From Mycolicibacterium sphagni (GTDB taxonomy: Bacteria; Actinomycetota; Actinomycetes; Mycobacteriales; Mycobacteriaceae): a stretch of DNA of 64,000 nucleotides. Both the position numbers and the translations under genes were made by a program. Where the stretch lies: the NCBI RefSeq assembly GCF_013337765.1, contig NZ_VBSB01000010.1, forward strand, positions 62,001 to 126,000, read 5' to 3'. Below are positions 9,167-20,211 of this stretch, piece after piece (positions within the stretch are counted from its first letter, which is position 1; each line of letters begins with the position of its first letter). The notes under the pieces were generated by a model, which saw only the letters and a list, made by a program, of their open reading frames with translations, was not told the DNA's origin and ran no database searches.

Positions 9167-10900
9167 TCAGGCCTCGTCGTCACCAGCCGTGCCGCCGTAA
9201 CGGCCCGCGCTGAACATTGACGCGATCGCGCCGATCACCATCATCAGCGCGGCGGCACCGAACACCACCACCAACCCGGAGTGGAACGGCCCGGTGATTA
9301 GGTTGGGGAAGAACGTCTGCCCGGTCAACACATCGGCATTGACACCCGGCTTGTGCAGCGCGTCGTACGGCGCCAGCAGCTCGGCGATCGGGTTGTAACC
9401 CAGGAACGCGGCGAACAGGCTGCCCACGGGTGGCAGATTGGCCACGTCGTTTGCCACCGATGCTGAAATGCCTTGTGCCTGTAGGCCCTGACTCATCGCG
9501 ACAGGGAGGGTATGGGCCAACCCGACGATCATCAGTGAGAAGAATATGCCGATCGACAGCGAGTTGCCGGCATTGAAGAACGTCGACCGCACCCCGGAGG
9601 CCGCCCCCCGCTGGGAAGCAGGCACGCTGGACATGATGGCCGCGGTGTTGGGCGCGGTGAAGATACCGCCGCCAAGGCCGTTGAGCAATACCAGCACCGC
9701 AAACACCCAGTAGTTGAAGTTGACCGGGATCATCAGCAGCGCAACGAATGTCACCGCCATCAACAGCATGCCGGTGACGGTGAACGGTCGTGCGCCGAAC
9801 CGGTCGGCGAACGAACCGGCGATGGGTGCGGCGGCGAGGAAGCCGAACGTCGCCGGCAGCAGGTAGATACCCGCCCATAGCGGCGTGGATTCAAAACTGT
9901 AGCCGTGCAGCGGAAGCCAGATGCCCTGTAGCCAGATGATCAACATGAACTGCAGCCCGCCCCGGCCCATCGACGACATCAGGCCGGCGAGGTTGCCCAT
10001 GCCGAACGCGGCCGACCGGAACAACCGGATGTCGACCATCGGCTGGGCCACCCGCAGTTCGATGAAACAGAACGCCACCAGAAGCAGCAGGCCGCCGATG
10101 ATCGAGCCCAACACGAGTGGGTTGGTCCAGCCGGTCGTCGAGTCGCCATAAGGCTGGATCCCGTAGGTGATGCCGATGAGCAGCACGGTCAGCCCGATAC
10201 CGAAGGTGAGGGTGCCCGCCCAGTCCACGCGGCCGGGGCTGCGGACGCCCAGTTCTTTCAGGGAGCGCACGCTCCAGAGGGTGCCGATGACGCCGATCGG
10301 CACCCCCACCCAGAAGATGGCCTGCCAGTGGATCTCGGAGAGCACACCGCCGATGAGCAGGCCCAGGAACGAGCCGGCCACCGCTGCAACCATGTTGACG
10401 CCCAGCGCCATGCCGCGCTGATTGGCGGGGAACGCATCGGTGAGGATGGCCGACGACGATGACATCAGCATGGCGCCGCCGATGCCCTGGATCACGCGCC
10501 AGGCGATCAGCCAGATCGCGCCGCCGTCGAGATGGAACGGGTCGAACGACAGCGCCACGGCCGCCAGCGTGAACACGACGAAACCGATGTTGTAGATCTT
10601 CACCCGGCCGTACATGTCGCCGAGCCGGCCGAACGGCACCACCAGCACGGCGGTCACCACCAGGTAGCCCATCAGCATCCAGAGCAGATAGCTGACGTTG
10701 CCGGGTGCCAGGGGGTTGAGACCGATGCCCCGGAAGATGGCAGGCAGCGAGATCAGGACGATCGAGGCGTTGACGGCCGCCAGCAGGATGCCCAGCGTGG
10801 TGTTGGACAGCACGACCCACTTGTAGTGCGGATGGTCGTGGTCCATCCGGCGACGTCGCCGGTCGGTTTCGGCCAGGGCAGGGTCAAGCTCGGTCGTCAC
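9167..10900 (-). CDS. MFS transporter of the DHA2 (14-TM drug:H+ antiporter) type
   Basis: A 577-aa major facilitator protein with about 14 hydrophobic segments. It shows the DHA2-type N-terminal pattern: helix 1 WVVLSNTTLGILLAAVNASI, the loop motif A-like PFGRLGDMYGRVKIY, and the motif C-like segment WRVIQGIGGAMLMSSSSA. The central helices carry GALGVNMVAAVAGSF-type Gly-rich segments. The cytoplasmic N-terminus is rich in Arg/Asp/His (ETDRRRRRMDHDHPHYK). The frame is open to 10969, but GTG 10900 (VTTELDPALAETD) fits the family better. Likely proton-driven export of hydrophobic compounds. A small palindrome upstream (10962-10975) may bind a regulator. Confidence 0.9.
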   Translation of the reverse strand: MTTELDPALAETDRRRRRMDHDHPHYKWVVLSNTTLGILLAAVNASIVLISLPAIFRGIGLNPLAPGNVSYLLWMLMGYLVVTAVLVVPFGRLGDMYGRVKIYNIGFVVFTLAAVALSFDPFHLDGGAIWLIAWRVIQGIGGAMLMSSSSAILTDAFPANQRGMALGVNMVAAVAGSFLGLLIGGVLSEIHWQAIFWVGVPIGVIGTLWSVRSLKELGVRSPGRVDWAGTLTFGIGLTVLLIGITYGIQPYGDSTTGWTNPLVLGSIIGGLLLLVAFCFIELRVAQPMVDIRLFRSAAFGMGNLAGLMSSMGRGGLQFMLIIWLQGIWLPLHGYSFESTPLWAGIYLLPATFGFLAAAPIAGSFADRFGARPFTVTGMLLMAVTFVALLMIPVNFNYWVFAVLVLLNGLGGGIFTAPNTAAIMSSVPASQRGAASGVRSTFFNAGNSLSIGIFFSLMIVGLAHTLPVAMSQGLQAQGISASVANDVANLPPVGSLFAAFLGYNPIAELLAPYDALHKPGVNADVLTGQTFFPNLITGPFHSGLVVVFGAAALMMVIGAIASMFSAGRYGGTAGDDEA

Positions 10901-10961
10901 GGGCGAATCTCGTTTCGTATGCAATCGTCTAGCAAATAGCAATGGGCGCCTGCCGGCGCAA

Positions 10962-10975
10962 TAACACATATGTTA
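10962..10975. promoter_or_regulatory. Palindrome upstream of the MFS exporter, candidate operator
   Basis: TAACA-CATA-TGTTA is a perfect 5-bp inverted repeat with a 4-bp centre, lying about 62 bp upstream of the exporter's GTG in an AT-rich stretch. It has the size of a TetR- or MarR-type site. No regulator gene is adjacent, so the regulator would act from elsewhere. Confidence 0.4.
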
Positions 10976-11037
10976 GCTATACAAATCAAGCTGGGCCAAT
11001 CGATATTCCCGCACGCCGGGACCTCAGACCCGCTTCA

Positions 11038-11088
11038 CTTTCACCTTTTGCAAGGAAAGCTCAAGTAGGCCCCTGCAAAACGTGAAAG
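11038..11088. terminator. Near-perfect 15-bp inverted repeat between two minus-strand genes
   Basis: Arms CTTTCACCTTTTGCA (11038-11052) and TGCAAAACGTGAAAG (11074-11088) pair at 14 of 15 positions around a 21-nt loop. On the minus strand it lies 22 bp beyond the stop of the AbiEi-like gene, so a hairpin terminator is the simplest reading. There is no long U-tract. Alternatively it is a binding site in the exporter's upstream region. Confidence 0.5.
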
Positions 11089-11109
11089 CCGATTGCGCGC
11101 CCGCCGCGG

Positions 11110-11964
11110 TCAGGGCTTCCAGCCGCGGGAGCGCAGGAGCCGGACGGCACGCCTGATGATCTCGTCATCGCGGTCCTCTTTGATGACGTGATCGACCGCC
11201 CAACCAAGGCTTTCCACAATTGGGCGCAGCCGCACGTCCTTTACGTACGCGCGACGGTCGGTGCGGTGCACATCCCCGTCATACTCCGAGCCGACCCGGA
11301 ATTCCTCCCAACCGAGGTCCAGAATCCGCACCGCCCGCCATCCGTCGAAGACCGGGACCTGGGTTGCGGGACGAGGGAGACCGGCATCGACGTACAGCAG
11401 CCGCAGCCGCGTCTCCTGCGGCGACGCCGCACCGCCATCTACGTGCGGCAGTACGTCGATCAGCCGCTTCAGTCCCCGCACTCCCGGATACCGCTTGGCC
11501 AGGACCAGCACATCCTCGGCCGAGAACACTCCATTGCGCATCAGCGCGTCCAGCCGGGCGAGCGATTCGCCGCGCCCCAGATGCCTGCCGAGGTCGAAGG
11601 CCGCGCGGGCGCGCACAACGACGGGAATGCCGGACACCTTGGTGATCTCATCCGGTGCGAGCGACTCCTGGCGGACGACCAGACCAGGTTGCGGTCGCGC
11701 ATGTCGCGGCGATATCAGCTCGATGGTTGCGTCTGCGTCGACCCAACTCGCGCCGTAGAGACCGGAGGCCGCCACGCCGGTGATCACGGCCTGACGGCCA
11801 GTCGCCAACCATGCCGCCTTCGCCCGGTCCCACAACGTCACCATCGAGTCCTTGGGCATGTACACGCCGCGGAAGAGCGGCTGGTACCAACGAGCCAATT
11901 CACTCCTGGTGAGCCGACCATCGGTCAGCGCCTCACGGGCGAGGAACACCTCCCGCTTGGCCAT
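11110..11964 (-). CDS. AbiEi-like N-terminal / DUF559-like C-terminal protein, 284 aa
   Basis: Seen: an N-terminal helix-turn-helix-like segment (DGRLTRSELARWYQPLFRGV), typical of type IV AbiEi antitoxin-like proteins. A central region follows (VITGVAASGLYGASWVD). The C-terminal half resembles a Vsr/DUF559-type nuclease fold, with RILDLGWEEFRVGSEYDGD and the closing Arg-rich helix EIIRRAVRLLRSRGW. Actinobacterial genomes carry many such stand-alone paralogues whose function is not established. No cognate AbiEii toxin gene is adjacent, so an intact toxin-antitoxin system is not supported here. ATG start. Divergent from the thiC riboswitch. Confidence 0.75.
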   Translation of the reverse strand: MAKREVFLAREALTDGRLTRSELARWYQPLFRGVYMPKDSMVTLWDRAKAAWLATGRQAVITGVAASGLYGASWVDADATIELISPRHARPQPGLVVRQESLAPDEITKVSGIPVVVRARAAFDLGRHLGRGESLARLDALMRNGVFSAEDVLVLAKRYPGVRGLKRLIDVLPHVDGGAASPQETRLRLLYVDAGLPRPATQVPVFDGWRAVRILDLGWEEFRVGSEYDGDVHRTDRRAYVKDVRLRPIVESLGWAVDHVIKEDRDDEIIRRAVRLLRSRGWKP

Positions 11965-12029
11965 GGCGGGAGCCTGCCATCCGGCACCGACATCGAGGCT
12001 GCTGCTAGCGTGGGCCGCGGAACAACAAC

Positions 12030-14533
<2,504 letters not shown>

Positions 14534-14537
<4 letters not shown>

Positions 14538-15148
14538 GCCTCGAGGACATCGCGGGCGTCGCCCACGAGCCGGCGGGCACACCGGCCGGGGTGGTGATGC
14601 TGACCCACGGGGCCGGCGGCAGCCGGGAGTCCCCACTGCTGATCCGGATCTGTGACGAGTGGGCGGGCCGCGGCTGGCTCGCGGTGCGCTACAACCTGCC
14701 GTATCGGCGACGACGCCCGAAGGGGCCACCGTCGGGATCGGCGGCCGGCGACCGGGACGGCATCGTCGAGGCGCTCACGCTGGCCCGCACGCTGTCCGAC
14801 GGCCCGGTGATCGCGGGCGGGCACTCGTATGGCGGTCGGCAGACCTCGATGGTCGTCGCCGAGAACCCCGAGCTCGTGGAGCTGCTCACCCTGTTCTCGT
14901 ATCCGCTGCATCCACCCGGCAAGCCCGACCGCCTGCGCACCGAACACTTCGGCGCCATCACGGTCCCGACGGTCTTCACCCACGGCACCTCCGACCCATT
15001 CGGCAGCATCGAGGAAGTCCGCGCCGCGGCCCGCTCGATCCCCGGACTCGTCGAGATCCTCGAGATCACCGGGGCCCGCCACGATCTCGGCTCCAAGTCG
15101 CTCGATGTCCCCGCGCTCGCGGTCGACGCGGCACTGCGGCTGCGCTGA
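14534..15148 (+). CDS. Tex30/KANL3-like alpha/beta hydrolase in the thiC operon
   Basis: A 204-aa small alpha/beta hydrolase. Visible: the N-terminal strand/oxyanion segment VVMLTHGAGGSRESPLL, the nucleophile elbow GGHSYGGRQTS (Ser), VFTHGTSDPFGS with the probable catalytic Asp, and GARHDLGSKS with the His. The GTG start overlaps the thiD stop by 4 bp, so it is co-translated with the thiamine genes and sits under the TPP riboswitch. The counterpart I recall is Rv0421c, of unknown function. A thiamine-related hydrolysis role is suggested only by position. Confidence 0.85.
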
Positions 15149-15198
15149 ACGGCCCACCTTGAGGACCAAGGTCGCGGGGACTCGGGCCAAAGGGCTTC

Positions 15199-15218
15199 AC
15201 CTTACTCACGAGTAAGGT
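15199..15218. promoter_or_regulatory. Perfect 20-bp palindrome, TetR-type operator candidate
   Basis: ACCTTACTC-AC-GAGTAAGGT has perfect 9-bp arms around a 2-bp centre and ends 16 bp before the ATG of the monooxygenase gene. It overlaps where the promoter or start of transcription should be. Size, symmetry and position are those of a TetR-family repressor site. No tetR gene is encoded in the window nearby. Confidence 0.75.
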
Positions 15219-15234
15219 ACGGTATTCTGGCTCC

Positions 15235-16713
15235 ATGCCATCGACGCAGCTTGACGCGATCATCGTCGGCGCCGGATTCGCAGGAATCGGTGCGGCAATC
15301 CAGCTCAAACGCCAGGGCCTCGACAATTTCGTCGTGCTGGACCGCGAGGCCGACTTGGGCGGCACCTGGTACGTCAACCACTACCCCGGGCTGACCGTCG
15401 ACGTCCCCACCACCACGTACTCGTACTACTTCGAGCCCAACCCGAACTGGAACCGGCTGTTCTCCACCGGAGCCGAGATCAAGCAATACGCCGACAACGT
15501 CGCCGACAAGTACGACATCCGCCGCCACATCCGGTTCAACGCGACCGTCGAGAGCGCCCGCTGGGACGAGGAGGCCAAGCTGTGGAGCGTCACATTGGCC
15601 GATGGCGCCACCCTGACGGCGCGCTATCTGATCACCGCGACCGGGTTCTTGTCGCAGCCGTTCACTCCGGAGATCCCGGGCATCCACAGCTTCGAGGGCA
15701 AGGTCGTCCACACCGCAGACTGGGACGACAGCTACAACCCCGCCAACCAGAAGATCGGCATCATCGGCACCGGCGCCACCGCCGTGCAGCTCATCCCCGA
15801 GCTGGCCAAGGACGCCGCCGACCTCACCGTGTATCAGCGCACCGCGATCTACGTGGTGCCCAAGGTCGACATCAAGTTCTCGGCACGCGCCAAGAGGCTG
15901 TTCGCCCGGGTACCGCTCACCCAGCGCGCCATCCGCGCGGTCACCGACTGGCTGTACGAGTTGATGATCTCCATCGGGGTGCTGCGCTATACCCCGCGGA
16001 TCACCCTCGCCGCGGCCGACCTCGCCAAGATGTGGCGATTTGCCACCATTCGCGACAAGGAGCTTCGCGAAAAGCTCACTCCGGAATACGATTTCGGCTG
16101 CAAACGGCCGACGTTCTCCAACAAGTACTACCGCTCGTTCACCAAGCCCAACGTGCACCTGCAGACCAGTGGCATCGACCACATCGAAGCCGACGGCATC
16201 GTGGCCAACGACGGCACCAAGGCCGTCATCGACACGCTCGTACTGGCCACCGGGTACGACATCTGGGAAGCCAACTTCCCGGCCTTCGAGGTGATCGGCC
16301 GCGACGGCCGCAACCTCGGAAAGTGGTGGCGGGACACCCGTTTCCAGGCCTACCAGGGGGTCGCGGTGCCGTACTTCCCGAACTTCCTGAGCCTGGCGAG
16401 CCCGTACGCCTTCCTCGGGTTGAACTTCTTCAACTCGATGGAATACCAGATGCGGCACATGGACCGGCTCTTCGGCGAGCTGAAGCGCCGCGGGGCAACC
16501 ACATTCGAGATCACCGAGGAAGCGAACACCCGCTATCTGGACCGGATGACCGAGTTGCTCGGCGGCACTTTGTTCACCCAAGGAAACTGCGCATCGGCGC
16601 GGTCGTACTATTTCAATCCCAGTGGTGAACCGACTCTGCTTCGGCCGATGTCCACGCGAAATGCGGTACGCGAGGCCTCGTCCTACCCGGTGTCCGATTA
16701 CCACATCAGCTGA
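15235..16713 (+). CDS. Flavin-containing Baeyer-Villiger-type monooxygenase
   Basis: A FAD- and NADPH-dependent class B monooxygenase of 492 aa, predicted to oxidise ketones or heteroatoms. Evidence: an N-terminal FAD Rossmann motif (IIVGAGFAGIGAAIQLKR), the WYVNHYPGLTVDVP segment with the conserved GGTWY, and the Baeyer-Villiger fingerprint FEGKVVHTADWD at ~153-164 (FxGxxxHxxxW, here W-D rather than W-P). The second nucleotide-binding motif is IGIIGTGATAVQLI, and LVLATGYDIW lies near the C-terminal third. The family includes the ethionamide activator EthA; the native substrate here is unknown. It lies behind a strong palindrome (15199-15218), so it is probably repressed by a TetR regulator. 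Confidence 0.93.
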   Translation: MPSTQLDAIIVGAGFAGIGAAIQLKRQGLDNFVVLDREADLGGTWYVNHYPGLTVDVPTTTYSYYFEPNPNWNRLFSTGAEIKQYADNVADKYDIRRHIRFNATVESARWDEEAKLWSVTLADGATLTARYLITATGFLSQPFTPEIPGIHSFEGKVVHTADWDDSYNPANQKIGIIGTGATAVQLIPELAKDAADLTVYQRTAIYVVPKVDIKFSARAKRLFARVPLTQRAIRAVTDWLYELMISIGVLRYTPRITLAAADLAKMWRFATIRDKELREKLTPEYDFGCKRPTFSNKYYRSFTKPNVHLQTSGIDHIEADGIVANDGTKAVIDTLVLATGYDIWEANFPAFEVIGRDGRNLGKWWRDTRFQAYQGVAVPYFPNFLSLASPYAFLGLNFFNSMEYQMRHMDRLFGELKRRGATTFEITEEANTRYLDRMTELLGGTLFTQGNCASARSYYFNPSGEPTLLRPMSTRNAVREASSYPVSDYHIS

Positions 16714-16729
16714 ACCCGAGAGGACGTCG

Positions 16730-16990
16730 ATGTCTGCAGAGCCGCTGATCAAGTTGACCGGAGTCGTCGTTGCCGTGACCGGGTTGTCGCACTTCGTGCG
16801 CCCGGAGCTGTTCGAATCGGCGACCAAGTCGGCGTTCCCGGACAACACACTGCAGCACACCTATATCGACGGTGGCATCGAGACCGCGATCGGGCTGGCC
16901 CTGGTGGCACCGAAGACCCGCAAGCTCGCGCTCGCCGGGCTGCTGGCATACGGCGCCTATCTGGGCGTCAACGTCGCGCGGAATCGCTGA
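16730..16990 (+). CDS. Small DoxX-like membrane protein, 86 aa
   Basis: Starts at ATG 16730 with AGAGGA just upstream, 16 bp after the monooxygenase stop, so it is probably co-transcribed with it. The protein has about three hydrophobic segments (LIKLTGVVVAVTGLSHFV, YIDGGIETAIGLALVA, LALAGLLAYGAYLGV) with short charged loops, resembling small DoxX-like or conserved mycobacterial membrane proteins. Function unknown. Linkage to the monooxygenase may reflect a shared response to the same signal. Confidence 0.75.
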   Translation: MSAEPLIKLTGVVVAVTGLSHFVRPELFESATKSAFPDNTLQHTYIDGGIETAIGLALVAPKTRKLALAGLLAYGAYLGVNVARNR

Positions 16991-17289
16991 GCGGCACCGC
17001 GATATCGGCCTGCGCGAATTGGCAGGCGCCAGTGGCGCGGAACGGTTCGGCCAGCTGCCGTAGGTAGGCCGCGGGATAGTGCGGCTTGGCCAAGGTCACA
17101 GATCCGACAAGATTTACGAAGACGTCAGATTTCTCGCTTACATTGATCGGGCACGGAACGACGCGTAGTCGTTGGTTGTGAGGATGCCACGCGAAATATG
17201 GGTCGGGGGACCGTGCCGGACCGGCCTGGGCGCGGGCAACCGTCACCAGGCCGGTCCGCATTTCATCTTCACCGCCTACTATCCCGCCG
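16991..17289. other. 299-bp intergenic region without a convincing gene
   Basis: It holds a strong hairpin at 17217-17258. A minus-strand open frame runs 17351-16968 but overlaps both flanking genes and has no clear start, so I did not call it. The reading PHYPAAYLRQLAEPFRATG within it looks somewhat protein-like and might be a gene remnant. Confidence 0.5.
17217..17258 (+). terminator. Perfect 13-bp stem-loop upstream of the APC permease (terminator or attenuator)
   Basis: CGGACCGGCCTGG (17217-17229) and CCAGGCCGGTCCG (17246-17258) are perfectly complementary around a 16-nt loop. The very GC-rich stem is followed by CATTTCATCTTC. It ends 31 bp before the permease ATG. It could terminate transcription arriving from the monooxygenase unit, or act as an attenuator in the permease leader. 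Confidence 0.65.
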
Positions 17290-18501
17290 ATGAACAGCCT
17301 GCAGCGCCGCCTCGGCACCACCGACGCGGTGATCATCGGGCTCGGTTCCATGGTCGGGGCCGGGATCTTCGTCGCATTGGCTCCCGCCGCCGCTGCCGCA
17401 GGGTCGTGGCTGCTGGTCGGGCTGGCGCTTGCCGGTGCGGTGGCCTATTGCAACGCCTTGTCCTCGGCGTGGTTGGCGGCCCGCTACCCCCAGTCCGGCG
17501 GCACGTACGTCTACGGCCGGGAGCGGCTCGGCGACTTCTACGGCTATCTGGCCGGCTGGAGCTTCGTGGTCGGCAAGACCGCATCGTGTGCAGCGATGGC
17601 GCTGACGGTCGGGTTCTATGTGTGGCCGGCGTATGCGCACGCCGTGGCGGTGGCCGCGGTGGTAGCGCTGACCGCCGTCAACTACCGCGGTATCCAGAAG
17701 TCCGCGCTGCTGACCCGGATCATCGTCGCCGTCGTGCTGGCGGTGCTGGCCGCAGTGGTGGTGATCGTGGCGACCTCGGGGCACGTCGACGCCGACCACC
17801 TGAGGCTCGGCGACGCCCACGCCCTCGGGGTGCTGCAGGCCGCCGGCTTGCTGTTCTTCGCCTTCGCCGGCTATGCGCGCATCGCCACGCTCGGCGAGGA
17901 GGTGCAAGACCCGGCCCGGACGATCCCACGGGCCATCCCCGTCGCGCTCGGCCTTACCCTCGTCGTCTATGCGGCCGTGGCCGTGACGGTGCTGGCGGTG
18001 CTTGGGCCGGATCGGTTGGCCACGGCCACAGCGCCATTGGCCGACGCTGTGCGGGCCGCCGGGGCCGGTGGCTTCGAACCGGTGGTGCGCGTCGGCGCGG
18101 CGGTGGCAGCGCTGGGCTCGTTGCTGTCGCTGATCCTGGGGGTCTCGCGCACCACCCTGGCGATGGCGCGAGATCAGCACCTGCCGGCCGGGCTGGCGAA
18201 AGTGCATCCGCGCTTCGGTGTGCCGCACCGTGCAGAGGTGACGGTCGGCGTGGTGGTCGCCGTGCTGGCCGCGGTGGCCGATGTCCGTGGGGTGATCGGC
18301 TTTTCGTCATTCGCCGTGCTGGTGTACTACGCGATCGCCAACGCCTCGGCGTGGACGCTGAGGCGGAACCGACTCGTTCCCGCGCTCGGTCTCGCCGGCT
18401 GCGTGGTACTGGCGATCGCACTGCCCGTACAGGCGGTGGTGTCCGGGGTGGCAATGCTCATGCTCGGCGCCCTGATTTACGTGGTCCGCCGGTTACGGTA
18501 G
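17290..18501 (+). CDS. APC-superfamily amino acid/amine permease, 403 aa
   Basis: A cytoplasmic-membrane secondary transporter of the amino acid-polyamine-organocation type with about 11-12 hydrophobic helices. Helix 1 carries the unwound substrate-site motif IIGLGSMVGAGIFVALAP (GxGxxxGxG-type). Helix 2/3 has YPQSGGTYVYGRERLG, and a later segment, FFAFAGYARIATLGEEVQDP, is typical of the family (FxGFDxxxxxxEE-like). The protein is slightly shorter than many APC members and ends with IYVVRRLR. Its last 25 bp overlap the convergent SulP gene. Substrate not deducible. Confidence 0.88.
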   Translation: MNSLQRRLGTTDAVIIGLGSMVGAGIFVALAPAAAAAGSWLLVGLALAGAVAYCNALSSAWLAARYPQSGGTYVYGRERLGDFYGYLAGWSFVVGKTASCAAMALTVGFYVWPAYAHAVAVAAVVALTAVNYRGIQKSALLTRIIVAVVLAVLAAVVVIVATSGHVDADHLRLGDAHALGVLQAAGLLFFAFAGYARIATLGEEVQDPARTIPRAIPVALGLTLVVYAAVAVTVLAVLGPDRLATATAPLADAVRAAGAGGFEPVVRVGAAVAALGSLLSLILGVSRTTLAMARDQHLPAGLAKVHPRFGVPHRAEVTVGVVVAVLAAVADVRGVIGFSSFAVLVYYAIANASAWTLRRNRLVPALGLAGCVVLAIALPVQAVVSGVAMLMLGALIYVVRRLR

Positions 18502-20156
18502 GCCTCGACCGCAGTGGGCAGGGTCATGAAGATGTGGTCCTCGCCGATCTTGTCCAGCAGGCCGGCGGCCTGCAGCGCCTCGCGAAGATGCCACTTCACC
18601 CGTGCCATCGCGAACACGATGCCACGCCGATTGAGTTCCTGCCGCAGCTGCTCCACCGCATCCAGCGCGGTGAGGTCGACATCGACGTTCGCCTCGGCGT
18701 TGAGCACGAACCACCGCACCGGGTCAGGGTTTTCGTCCACGGCCGCCAACGCGCGGGTGCGGAAGTCCTCAGCGTTGGCGAAGAACAACGGCGCGTCGTA
18801 ACGGTAGACCAGCAGACCCGACTCCAGGCGGGCTTCGGGATAGTCCTCGATATCGTGCATCCCCGCGACGCCTGGAACGAACCCCAGCACGCTGTCGTGC
18901 GGTCGTCCTACCCGGCGCAACAGGTCCAGGATGGACAGCCCGACGGCGGCCAAGACGCCGTAGAGCACACCGAGTCCGAGAACGCCCACGGCGGTGAGCA
19001 GAGCCAACACGAGTTCGCTCCGCCGAAATCTGGCCAGCCGCCGGTATTCCGCGACATCGACGAGTCGCAGCGCGGCGAAGATGACCAGCGCCCCCAGCGC
19101 AGCGGTAGGGAACATCGCAAGCACACCATGCGCGGTCAGTGTGACAGCCAGGAGAATCCCAAGGGCCACAACAGAATACAGCTGAGTTCGACTGCCGACC
19201 AGATCACCGACCATCGTGCGGCTGCCGCTGCAGCTCACCGGCAGCCCGTGCGACAGTCCGGCGCCCAGGTTGCACACACCCAGCGCTCGCAGCTCGGCAT
19301 TGGCGTCGATGTGCTGCCCCTTGCGAGCGGCGAACGTGCGAGCGGTCAGCACATTGTCGGAGAACCCGACGATCGCGATTCCGCCTGCGGCCGCCACCAG
19401 CGTCCCCACGTCGTGCCACGGAATACCGGCGAAGCCGAGCGGTGGCAGACCGGCGGGGACGTCGCCGATCACCCGAATACCGTAGTGGTCCAACGAGAAA
19501 GCGGCCACGACCACAGTGGCGAGCAGCATGGCGATCAGCGGCCCCGGAGCCCGCGGGAACAGCCGGGCCAACCCGAACAACACGGCCAGCACCGCCGCCG
19601 AGAACGCCACCGTCGGCCAGTGTGACTCACCGGCGACCTGAATCAGCGATCGCATCTGCGGCACGAACTCGTCGCCGTCGACCGGCGCGCCGATAACTTT
19701 GCCGGCCTGGCTGGCGATCATGATGATCGCCACGCCGCTCATGTACCCGACCAGCACCGGCCGGGACAGTAAGTCGGCGAGGAAGCCCAGCCGCGCCACT
19801 CCACCCGCCAAACACATCACGCCGACCAGCACTGCCAACGTGGCGGCCAGCGCGGCGTATCGGCCGCCATCCCCGGCGGCCAGCGGCGCCAGCGCTGTCG
19901 CGGTCATCAGCGCGGTCGTGGACTCCGGACCCGCTGACAGCTGTCGCGAGGTGCCGAGCAGCGCATAGACCGCCAGCGGTGCCAGCGCTGCCCACAATCC
20001 GACCACGGCGGGTAGACCAGCGATGGTGGCGTAGGCCATGACCTGAGGAACCAGGTATGCGGCGACGGTCAGACCCGCCACCACATCGCCGCGCAGCCAG
20101 GACCGCTGGTAATTGCGGAACTGGGTCAGCCCCGGCGCGACGGCGGTCCAGTTCAT
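18477..20156 (-). CDS. SulP-family anion transporter with C-terminal STAS domain
   Basis: A 559-aa SLC26/SulP transporter for sulfate, bicarbonate or another anion. Seen: N-terminal GDVVAGLTVAAYLVPQVMAY (family signature), about 11-12 membrane helices, GPESTTALMTATALAPLA, and a cytosolic STAS domain in the last ~120 residues (VRWFVLNAEANVDVDLTALD, then LRQELNRRGIVFAMARVK). The frame is open upstream to 20429, but ATG 20156 begins MNWTAVAPGLTQFRNYQRSW and is the sensible start. It resembles Rv1739c as I recall it. It converges on the APC gene with a 25-bp overlap and diverges from the NCS2 gene. Confidence 0.93.
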   Translation of the reverse strand: MNWTAVAPGLTQFRNYQRSWLRGDVVAGLTVAAYLVPQVMAYATIAGLPAVVGLWAALAPLAVYALLGTSRQLSAGPESTTALMTATALAPLAAGDGGRYAALAATLAVLVGVMCLAGGVARLGFLADLLSRPVLVGYMSGVAIIMIASQAGKVIGAPVDGDEFVPQMRSLIQVAGESHWPTVAFSAAVLAVLFGLARLFPRAPGPLIAMLLATVVVAAFSLDHYGIRVIGDVPAGLPPLGFAGIPWHDVGTLVAAAGGIAIVGFSDNVLTARTFAARKGQHIDANAELRALGVCNLGAGLSHGLPVSCSGSRTMVGDLVGSRTQLYSVVALGILLAVTLTAHGVLAMFPTAALGALVIFAALRLVDVAEYRRLARFRRSELVLALLTAVGVLGLGVLYGVLAAVGLSILDLLRRVGRPHDSVLGFVPGVAGMHDIEDYPEARLESGLLVYRYDAPLFFANAEDFRTRALAAVDENPDPVRWFVLNAEANVDVDLTALDAVEQLRQELNRRGIVFAMARVKWHLREALQAAGLLDKIGEDHIFMTLPTAVEAYRNRRTT

Positions 20157-20211
20157 GGATACAGCATGCGCGAAGCGCCGCAATGGGGTTGAGTTTCTGA
20201 CCGTGATCCCG

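Noticed and set aside
11110..11964. A complete AbiE toxin-antitoxin system
   Set aside because: Only an AbiEi-like protein is present; no AbiEii nucleotidyltransferase toxin is adjacent.
15202..16860. 552-aa open frame on the minus strand opposite the monooxygenase
   Set aside because: It is the antisense shadow of a clear FAD monooxygenase, with Gly/Val/Arg-rich composition and no motif. High GC content keeps opposite frames open.
16968..17351. 127-aa minus-strand frame between the small membrane protein and the APC gene
   Set aside because: It overlaps both neighbours, has no clear start or Shine-Dalgarno and crosses the strong hairpin. At most it is a gene remnant.
17172..19625. 817-aa plus-strand open frame across the APC and SulP genes
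   Set aside because: It overlaps two well-supported transporters on both strands, and its Arg/Gly-rich sequence shows no domain.
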